This document shows positions 1 to 5,772 of a stretch of DNA of 10,189 nt, in pieces. Position 1 is the stretch's first letter. Every line of letters begins with the position of its first letter. Origin of the DNA: Prevotella sp. UBA2739 (GTDB lineage Bacteria; Bacteroidota; Bacteroidia; Bacteroidales; Bacteroidaceae); assembly GCA_002353525.1 (NCBI GenBank), contig DEJV01000046.1:1-10189 (forward strand). The letters run 5' to 3'. Under the pieces are notes generated by a model that did no database searches, was not told where the DNA came from, and worked only from the letters and a program-made list of their open reading frames with translations. The position numbers and the translations under genes are program-made.

Positions 1-204
1 TACATCAAGGAGCAGACGGGAGCTACGGCGGGCAACCTGAGTGTGCAGATAGACAAGCTCTCGGCAGCGGGTTACATAGAGGTGGAGAAGACCTTCAAAG
101 GCAAGAAGCCCTGTACCCTCTGCCGCATCACGCCTGTAGGGCTGAAAGCCTTTGAGGATTATGTGAAAGCGCTGAAAAGCTATCTGAATGTAAAAAAGAC
201 GTGA
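1..204 (+). CDS. Winged-helix (MarR/ArsR-like) transcriptional regulator, C-terminal part
   Basis: The reading frame is open from the first base and ends at TGA, followed directly by TAA, giving the last 67 residues of a protein whose start lies outside the window. The visible part contains a recognition-helix-like segment (GNLSVQIDKLSAAGYIEVEK) followed by a basic wing (TFKGKKP) and RITPVGLKAFEDYVKAL, a pattern typical of the short winged-helix DNA-binding proteins of about 95-110 residues that are common in Bacteroidota. In that family the protein is a dimeric transcriptional repressor or activator, and such genes often sit beside membrane-protein genes they control. The likely partner would be upstream and is not visible. 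The target and any effector cannot be inferred. Family assignment is fairly sure; specific function is unknown. Confidence 0.8.
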   Translation, partial: YIKEQTGATAGNLSVQIDKLSAAGYIEVEKTFKGKKPCTLCRITPVGLKAFEDYVKALKSYLNVKKT

Positions 205-230
205 TAAACGGACTGTCTTAATTGTATTGT

Positions 231-289
231 TATCTCAGTTCGGGTATAATTTAGAATGTTTTCCTAAATTTTATGCCCGAACTGATATA
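231..289. repeat. Long imperfect palindrome / hairpin downstream of the winged-helix gene
   Basis: The left arm at 236-254 and right arm at 264-284 pair over CAGTTCGGG..ATAA..TTTAG, with one T/C difference and a two-base bulge in the right arm. The pairing can be extended outwards to about 231 and 289 with one more mismatch. The loop is 9 nt. It lies 27 nt after the stop of the winged-helix gene and between convergent genes, so it could end transcription from both sides. It lacks a clean T-run on either strand. A small REP/MITE-like repeat, or joined ends of a lost insertion sequence, is the alternative. The rest of 290-448 shows nothing convincing. Confidence 0.6.
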
Positions 290-448
290 CTTTCCTGCAT
301 GGCAAGAACTCATCACCCAGCCATTTCTTCCTACTTTTTCAGTCTACCCTTGCTGTCCAGGTACTTCAGGAACGCTTCCCATTGTGGGGCGCGGCGAATG
401 CAGGTGGCCCGCCGGAAGAGAGGTGCTTGCCCCAAGATAGAAATCAAT

Positions 449-2149
449 CTACCAGGTAAATCTGATGCCCAAAGGCAAGGAGAACGTAAACGGATGTTCC
501 GTGCGATAGGTTTCTATGTCAGTCTTCATCGGGATAAAATACTGCAGGCTTGGTTCGGTGAACAGTCCGATGTTGGGGGCGAAATTGTATTGCAGACCGA
601 GACCAAGGGTAGTAGAGAACTGCCACGGTGCGCGAATGGTAGTCTTGTCACTGGCCTCATACAGACCGTTCACGTAGAAGTCTGAGTGGAGGATAGAGTG
701 TACAGGAATCTCGGTTGTCACTCCGATGCTGCCGTAGAGACCCCATCGCCGTCCGCCATACATATTATATATACCCTTTATGGGGATGCCAAGGTAGTGG
801 ATGGCCTGCTGCTCGCGGATGGTGTTGCCATCGGCGCCCATCTCAAAGTCAGAGTTCAGACGGCTGTAACTGAGACCAGACTCCAGACCGAAACGATGGT
901 TCAATTTGTACTTGAATGCCAATGACCATGTGACGGGCATCTGGTGGTGACTCGTTCGCAGAATCTTGTCTTCACCTGGGCGGTTGGCATTGTTCAGGGC
1001 GATGCGCATGACGACGCTACGGGTCTTGTCGCTCATGGCATCGGGGTTGTTTGCCAGATAGACAGCATAGTCCGTCCAATTGTCAATATTGCTCGGGATA
1101 ATCGGGCTTGGGGCTGGTCCGGGCACAGACTGTCCATCTGACGGCACAGGCTTCAAGCTGAATGGCTGGTTATAGCGGTTCTGCTCGTCGAACTGCCCTG
1201 CGTATGCCAGTTGCAACGACCATTGTTTTTCGTTAAGGGTGCTGACGGTTGGCTTTTCGGGGAACAAGCCCGCTATGTCATATTGTGGTAACTCTACTTC
1301 GTGTACAGTCTTTGTGGTATCGCCTGATACGGTGTCAGTTGTTGTTTGCTCCTGAGCAACGATGTGAGTTAAGGTGTCGACCGTGATGGTGTCCACAGTC
1401 TGAGCGATCAGCGATATCACAGGCTTTTGTGATGGTGATTGGTGCTCACCATCGTCTTCCGCCCGAGAATCTTTAGGCGATTCTTTCGGCGTAACTTTCT
1501 GTTTCGCCACAACAGGCGACGGCTGCTCAGCGCCGTCTTTATCTTTGACGGCAGAATCTCCTTTTCTGAACAGATAGAACGTAATGGGAACCAGTAGCAA
1601 CAGAAGTACGGCTACCCAGTATTGCTGCATCATCTTGCGCAGCATCTTCTTCGCCCGTGCCAGTTGCGAGGATGACGAATGGGGCTCAATGCCCAGCGTA
1701 TCGGCAATCTCCTTGTGCGACATCCCTTCGAACACCGACAGCCGGAACACCTGGCCATATCCATCGGGCAGACGGTCGACGAGTTGCTGTACATCCTCCA
1801 ATGGCACGCCTTTCACTTCGCCCTCACCTTCAGGCATCTGCAAATGCTCGGCTTCTTCCAGTTGCACAAAGGTCATCTTCGCAAGATGGTCTTTATATTT
1901 CGATGCCACATTTCTCGTTATCGACATCATCCATGCCTCTGCTTTCCTGTCATCGCGGAGCTTGTCGAAGGAGGTAAAGATAATCACGAACGAGTCATGC
2001 AATACGTCGCTGATGGCTTGTTCGTCGCTGATATACCGATGGCATACGCCTCTCATCTTTTGGGCGTATGCCTTATACAGCTCTCCGAGGGCATCCACAT
2101 CCCCCTGCCTGCACCGTTCTATCAGCCGTGTCATCTCCATCGAAAACAT
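449..2149 (-). CDS. ECF sigma factor fused through a transmembrane helix to an outer-membrane beta-barrel
   Basis: The product is 566 residues from the ATG at 2149. Residues 23-88 resemble sigma-70 region 2 (ELYKAYAQKMRGVCHRYIS, then DVLHDSFVIIF and AEAWMMSITRNVA). Residues 117-173 resemble region 4, with a helix-turn-helix at MSHKEIADTLGI. About residues 177-194 form one hydrophobic helix (YWVAVLLLLLVPITFYLF) followed by positive charge. About 195-306 is a hydrophilic Pro/Ser/Thr-rich linker. The last 260 residues alternate polar and aromatic residues like a PorT/OMP_b-brl barrel and end in GIRFTW, a terminal aromatic as in BAM substrates. The order implies cytoplasmic sigma, inner-membrane helix, periplasmic linker and outer-membrane barrel. 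There is no N-terminal signal peptide, so the internal helix would have to act as signal anchor. In Bacteroidota the sigma and the membrane/barrel partner are more often separate genes; the fused half may act as an anti-sigma. An in-frame ATG at 2206 would add 19 residues. I prefer 2149 because it starts close to region 2, as in most ECF factors. Confidence 0.88.
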   Translation of the reverse strand: MFSMEMTRLIERCRQGDVDALGELYKAYAQKMRGVCHRYISDEQAISDVLHDSFVIIFTSFDKLRDDRKAEAWMMSITRNVASKYKDHLAKMTFVQLEEAEHLQMPEGEGEVKGVPLEDVQQLVDRLPDGYGQVFRLSVFEGMSHKEIADTLGIEPHSSSSQLARAKKMLRKMMQQYWVAVLLLLLVPITFYLFRKGDSAVKDKDGAEQPSPVVAKQKVTPKESPKDSRAEDDGEHQSPSQKPVISLIAQTVDTITVDTLTHIVAQEQTTTDTVSGDTTKTVHEVELPQYDIAGLFPEKPTVSTLNEKQWSLQLAYAGQFDEQNRYNQPFSLKPVPSDGQSVPGPAPSPIIPSNIDNWTDYAVYLANNPDAMSDKTRSVVMRIALNNANRPGEDKILRTSHHQMPVTWSLAFKYKLNHRFGLESGLSYSRLNSDFEMGADGNTIREQQAIHYLGIPIKGIYNMYGGRRWGLYGSIGVTTEIPVHSILHSDFYVNGLYEASDKTTIRAPWQFSTTLGLGLQYNFAPNIGLFTEPSLQYFIPMKTDIETYRTEHPFTFSLPLGIRFTW

Positions 2150-2299
2150 GATGTCTCTATCTTTTAAGTCGTATGAAGGGGTAAAAGACTGCACCGCCAT
2201 TCGCAATTTTAGATATATTTACATTCTTTAGCAGAAAAAAGGTTTTGCGAGGCTCCTGCATAAATTCTCCGACTTTGCTTTCTAAAGTCCATGTTTTTT

Positions 2300-2330
2300 G
2301 TAACTCTGCGACGAAAAGGCGCGAAGTTAC
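2300..2330. promoter_or_regulatory. Inverted repeat in the divergent sigma/phosphatase intergenic region
   Basis: The arms GTAACTCTGCG (2300-2310) and CGCGAAGTTAC (2320-2330) are reverse complements at 9 of 11 positions, around a 9-nt centre. Each arm resembles a Bacteroidota -7 box with one mismatch: TAACTCTG on the plus strand and TAACTTCG on the minus strand. The minus-strand copy has TTTT 19 nt upstream, so it could be a weak promoter for the sigma/beta-barrel gene. The repeat could equally be an operator shared by both divergent genes. The structure is seen directly; the role is inferred. Confidence 0.35.
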
Positions 2331-2361
2331 TCCATCTCGGCATAAAAAAAAAGGTGTTTAT

Positions 2362-2392
2362 TTTGTTCTGCCCTCGATTTTTTGTAACTTTG
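2362..2392 (+). promoter_or_regulatory. Bacteroidota-type promoter of the phosphatase gene
   Basis: TTTG at 2362-2365 (-33 element) and TAACTTTG at 2385-2392 (-7 element) are separated by 19 nt. This matches the known TTTG / TAnnTTTG consensus of the primary sigma factor of Bacteroidota. Transcription would begin near 2398, leaving a leader of about 20 nt before the ATG at 2418. The leader is A-rich with no Shine-Dalgarno motif, as is usual in this phylum. Confidence 0.8.
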
Positions 2393-2417
2393 CACAAAAC
2401 ATTTAAACCAAGCAACA

Positions 2418-3896
2418 ATGAAAAAACAACTTTTCTTTCTTCTCTTGTTGGCCTGCGCATTCGTTTCCACCGCCAGAGCCGACTATCAGTTGGAACGGCC
2501 CAAACTGGTTGTGGGTGTTGTGGTCGACCAGATGCGATGGGATTATATCTACCGCTATTATACGCAGTTTGGCGAGGGCGGACTGAAACGCCTCGTCAAC
2601 GATGGATATAATTTCGAGAACATGCACTACAACTATGTGCCCACCGTGACCGCCGCTGGCCATGCCAGCGTCTTCAGTGGTACTACGCCAGCCTTCCACG
2701 GCATCGCCGGCAACAACTACTATCTCAATGGCAAAAAGGTGTATTGCTGTGACGACCCCTCCGTGCAGACCGTAGGCTCCAACAGTAAGGCCGGAATGAT
2801 GTCGCCCCGCAACATGATGGTGACCAATCTGTGCGACCAGTTGCGACTGGCCACCGACTTCCGCTCACGTGCCATCGGTGTAAGTATTAAAGACCGTGCT
2901 GCCATCCTGCCTGCCGGCCATTCGGCCAACGGAGCGTTTTGGTTCGACAAGTCGGCTGGATGCTTCATCACCAGCACTCACTATATGAACGAACTGCCGC
3001 AGTGGGTGAAGGACTTTAACAAGAAAAACAAAAAAGACCTTAACCAGGACATCGCTCCGATGCCCATCGGAGTCACTCTCACCACCCGTCTTGCCATTGC
3101 GGCTCTCGACGGTGAACAGCTGGGCAAAAACCCCACCGGCGATACCGATATCCTGACCGTCAGCTACTCCAGCACCGACTATGTGTGCCATGCGAATGGT
3201 ACGCGAGGCGAGAAGGTAGACGAGATTTTCATGACCCTCGACCGTGAGCTGAAGGCGCTCTTCGATGCTCTTGACCAGCGTGTGGGACGCGGCAACTACC
3301 TGCTCTTCCTCACCGCCGACCATGCCGGATGCCACAATGCCAAGTTCATGAACGACCATAAGATGCCTGGCGGTGTGTGGAATCAAAGCGACAAGAAAAA
3401 AGAGCTCAACGCCTACTATCAACAGAAATATGGCATTGACAAGATCATCCTCGACTTCTTCCAGAACCAGGTGCACCTCAACCGTGCCGCTATTGAGGAG
3501 AAGAAACTCGACTTCCGTGCCGTTTGTCAGGAGGTGGCCGACCGTATGGCCATGGATCCTGCCGTGATGTATGCCGTACCTTTTGAGTGTGTAGCGACAT
3601 CGGTGCTGCCTCCCGCCATCAAAGACCGTGTCATCATGGGTTACTGCCCCGGCCGTTCGGGCGACATACAGGTCATCACCCGCTCTGGTTATATGGACTA
3701 TAGCTACGAGAAAGGTACTACCCACGTGGCCTGGAATCCCTACGACACTCATGTGCCTTTCATTCTCATGGGCTGGCATGTCAACCACGGTTTCACCAAT
3801 CGTCTTGTATTCATCAACGACATTGCCCCCACCATTTGTGCAATGCTTAAAATACAGATGCCCACTGGATGTACCGGAACTGCTATTTACGAGTAA
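2418..3896 (+). CDS. pafA: Secreted PafA-type alkaline phosphatase (alkaline phosphatase superfamily)
   Basis: This 492-residue protein has a Sec signal peptide (MKKQLFFLLLLACAFVSTARA, cleaved near residue 21), so it should act in the periplasm or at the envelope, hydrolysing phosphate monoesters to release phosphate. Superfamily features run in order: metal ligand Asp37 in VVVDQMRWD; the putative nucleophile Thr78 in PTVTAAGHASVFSGTTP; Asn99; Lys158 and Arg160 in IKDRAAILPAGH; Asp254 and His258 in SSTDYVCH; Asp301-His302 in LTADHAGCH; and His445 in YDTHVPFI. The Lys/Arg pair is the mark of PafA monoesterases as opposed to NPP-type diesterases. It is shorter than the Elizabethkingia PafA (about 546 residues), mainly between Arg160 and Asp254. 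A1-type PafA enzymes are known not to need phosphate starvation for expression, and I see no Pho box. The gene is monocistronic, with its own promoter and a hairpin after the stop. The exact substrate is not shown. Confidence 0.9.
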   Translation: MKKQLFFLLLLACAFVSTARADYQLERPKLVVGVVVDQMRWDYIYRYYTQFGEGGLKRLVNDGYNFENMHYNYVPTVTAAGHASVFSGTTPAFHGIAGNNYYLNGKKVYCCDDPSVQTVGSNSKAGMMSPRNMMVTNLCDQLRLATDFRSRAIGVSIKDRAAILPAGHSANGAFWFDKSAGCFITSTHYMNELPQWVKDFNKKNKKDLNQDIAPMPIGVTLTTRLAIAALDGEQLGKNPTGDTDILTVSYSSTDYVCHANGTRGEKVDEIFMTLDRELKALFDALDQRVGRGNYLLFLTADHAGCHNAKFMNDHKMPGGVWNQSDKKKELNAYYQQKYGIDKIILDFFQNQVHLNRAAIEEKKLDFRAVCQEVADRMAMDPAVMYAVPFECVATSVLPPAIKDRVIMGYCPGRSGDIQVITRSGYMDYSYEKGTTHVAWNPYDTHVPFILMGWHVNHGFTNRLVFINDIAPTICAMLKIQMPTGCTGTAIYE

Positions 3897-3918
3897 AAAT
3901 AGAATAGGTTCGATATAG

Positions 3919-3978
3919 AAAACAACTGGAGTGAACTGACATTAGCGTTCCCGCGAGTCGGTTCACTCCAGTTGTTTT
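3919..3978. terminator. Bidirectional terminator between convergent genes
   Basis: The arms at 3919-3940 and 3957-3978 form a 22-bp stem with a single G-U pair and a 16-nt loop. The plus strand ends in GTTGTTTTTA and the minus strand in GTTGTTTTC, so both strands have a short T-run. It lies 22 nt after the phosphatase stop and 33 nt after the stop of the convergent CPBP protease gene, which fits termination of both transcripts. Confidence 0.85.
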
Positions 3979-4011
3979 TATCTGACTCTCACGTGTGGCT
4001 TATGCCCGTAG

Positions 4012-4773
4012 TTAGCTTGCTTTCCTCATTCGCTGATGCAATTGGAATAAGGACGGAAGCAGAATGCAGAGCGAGAAAAGCACACTGAGTAGTATGCTCT
4101 GCTGGTTGCCGCCAAAAAGATCGGACAAATGGTCGGTCTGTCCAGGGAGCAGATTCTCGGCGACATAGGCTATCGTGTTGTTCACCCAATGAAACGCAAT
4201 GCCGGGAATGATGCTGCCCGTACGCCAATACATCCATCCCAAGAGCATGCCAATGAGAAACGCATGCACCATCTGGGCCGGATTCATGTGGGCCAACGAG
4301 AACAGCAACGCTGAGATGACAATGGCCAGCCACGGTTTGCGTGTCCACTCCAACAAAGCCCGCAGGGCAGCTCCACGGAACACGAACTCTTCGGCTATGG
4401 GAGCTAACAAGCCTACGGCAAAATATCCCCAGCGGTTGGCCATGATTTGCGCAAACTGCTCCTCCAGCTTATTAGGCAACTCGGGCAGCACATCTTGCAG
4501 CCATAGCGACGGCAGGATGGTGCCAAGAGCCGCCAATACCGTCCAGCACAATACACCCCATGGGCGTGAGAGCATATACTGGCGATTGACGGGCGTCCAC
4601 TTCTGCCATGCAAACAGGGCAATGACAATGATATTGAATAGCGAGATGGAAAGAATAAACTGTTCGGGACTCGTCGCAGGCTGTCCGCAAATCTTAAATA
4701 CCAAAGAAACAATGCTGGTGACTACCACCTGAACAAACAGGAACATCACCACATAGAATAACGCTTTTTTCAT
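4012..4773 (-). CDS. CPBP-family intramembrane glutamic endopeptidase (CAAX protease/Abi type)
   Basis: The protein has 253 residues and about seven to eight hydrophobic segments, the first at residues 4-26. The family's three active-site motifs are all present in membrane segments: EExxxR at Glu128-Glu129-Arg133 (AEEFVFRG), FxxxH at Phe158-His162 (LLFSLAHMNP) and HxxxN at His195-Asn199 (FHWVNNT). Rce1-like members of this family cut peptide bonds inside the membrane. In bacteria they are linked to processing of small peptides, bacteriocin self-immunity or membrane-protein turnover; the substrate here is unknown. It starts 48 nt after the ribF stop on the same strand, so it is probably the last gene of the ATPase-ribF unit, and it is followed by the bidirectional hairpin. 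Its catalytic residues are intact and its length is normal. Confidence 0.9.
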   Translation of the reverse strand: MKKALFYVVMFLFVQVVVTSIVSLVFKICGQPATSPEQFILSISLFNIIVIALFAWQKWTPVNRQYMLSRPWGVLCWTVLAALGTILPSLWLQDVLPELPNKLEEQFAQIMANRWGYFAVGLLAPIAEEFVFRGAALRALLEWTRKPWLAIVISALLFSLAHMNPAQMVHAFLIGMLLGWMYWRTGSIIPGIAFHWVNNTIAYVAENLLPGQTDHLSDLFGGNQQSILLSVLFSLCILLPSLFQLHQRMRKAS

Positions 4774-4821
4774 ACTATCGAAGTTAATGCTGTGAAAATA
4801 GGATGAGCTGTGAATAACGAA

Positions 4822-5754
4822 TTATGAATGCCGGAAAAGATCCTCTACTTGCTGCTCGTCTTTGACCAACTGCTCGCGAAGGGCCGCCACACTGCTGAAA
4901 CGTTGCTCGGCCCTCAACCGTTTGACGAAGGCAACGGTCAGCTTCTTGCCGTAGATGTCGTCGGAAAAGTGCAGAATGTGAGTCTCTAACGACAATCTGT
5001 TTTCGCCGAAAGTGGGGCGGGTGCCAATGTTCATCATCCCGTCCAGCCACTCGCGACAGCCCTCGACGCTCACTCTGACGGCGTAGACACCAGGGGCAGG
5101 AATAAGTTTCTGGGCATCGTCGGGTTCGATGTTCGCCGTGGGGAAACCCATCTTGCGCCCTTCGCGCACGCCGTCGACAACTTTTCCTGTCACCATGTAG
5201 GGATAGCCAAGGCACTGATTGGCCAGTTCAATCTCTCCCTCAGAGACAAACGAGCGTACCACCGATGAGCTGATGTGAATCTGATTGAGCGTGAAAGCAT
5301 CGTTGAGAATTACCTCAATGCCTATTTCGCGGCCGTAGCGCACGTAGTCGTCGAAACCTTCTTCACGGTTATGGCCAAACCGGTTGTCGTAGCCCATGTA
5401 CAACCGTGCCACGTTCAGTTGCCTTTTTAGCACCTGCTGCATGAACTCGCGCGCAGAAAGTGCTGCCAGCTCGCGTGTAAACGGCAGGACTACGCAGCGG
5501 TCAACACCCGTCTGTTTGAGCCTTTCCATTTTCTCGTCGAGTGTACTCAGCATGCGAGGCTGGTAGTTGCTGCCAAGCACCTCGCGCGGATGGCGGTCGA
5601 AAGTAATCACCATTGACTGCATGCCTTGGAGCTCGGCCTCTTCTCTTAGCCGGCGGATGAGATATTGATGTCCGCGGTGCACCCCGTCGAAAAAGCCTAT
5701 CGTGGCCACGTATCTGACTGCAGGTGAGGGGTGGTGGGTATTTGTATGTTGCAT
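4822..5754 (-). CDS. ribF: Bifunctional riboflavin kinase / FAD synthetase RibF
   Basis: This cytosolic enzyme converts riboflavin to FMN and then FMN to FAD, using ATP in both steps. The 310 residues match the usual RibF length. The N-terminal adenylyltransferase domain shows the nucleotidyltransferase motif GFFDGVHRGH (residues 20-29), TFDRHP (51-56), YDNRFG (122-127) and ISSSVVR (161-167). The C-terminal riboflavin kinase domain shows GRKMGFPTAN (199-208), GVYAV (222-226), NIGTRPTF (242-249) and the catalytic-type Glu in LETH (257). It begins 18 nt after the stop of the ATPase gene on the same strand and probably shares its transcript; no internal promoter or FMN riboswitch is visible in the 18-nt gap. 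Its first dozen residues (MQHTNTHHPSPAV) come from CCCTCACC-like DNA similar to the 7-bp repeat inside the ATPase gene, so this extension may be recently acquired. Confidence 0.96.
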   Translation of the reverse strand: MQHTNTHHPSPAVRYVATIGFFDGVHRGHQYLIRRLREEAELQGMQSMVITFDRHPREVLGSNYQPRMLSTLDEKMERLKQTGVDRCVVLPFTRELAALSAREFMQQVLKRQLNVARLYMGYDNRFGHNREEGFDDYVRYGREIGIEVILNDAFTLNQIHISSSVVRSFVSEGEIELANQCLGYPYMVTGKVVDGVREGRKMGFPTANIEPDDAQKLIPAPGVYAVRVSVEGCREWLDGMMNIGTRPTFGENRLSLETHILHFSDDIYGKKLTVAFVKRLRAEQRFSSVAALREQLVKDEQQVEDLFRHS

Positions 5755-5772
5755 TTCTAAACTACTAACTCT

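Noticed and set aside
227..685. 152-codon open frame on the plus strand
   Set aside because: It runs through the palindrome and then antisense into the beta-barrel coding sequence; no protein-like features.
1584..2231. 215-codon open frame on the plus strand, with overlapping ones at 1657-2167
   Set aside because: Antisense to the sigma region 2 and region 4 domains of the minus-strand gene; the product is Ser/Cys-rich with no domain features.
2865..3788. 307-codon open frame on the minus strand
   Set aside because: It lies wholly inside the phosphatase gene, whose motifs, signal peptide and promoter are clear. The antisense product has no recognisable motifs and reads as a shadow.
5755..5772. 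FMN riboswitch or separate promoter before ribF
   Set aside because: The gap to the ATPase gene is only 18 nt, too short for either an RFN element or a full promoter.
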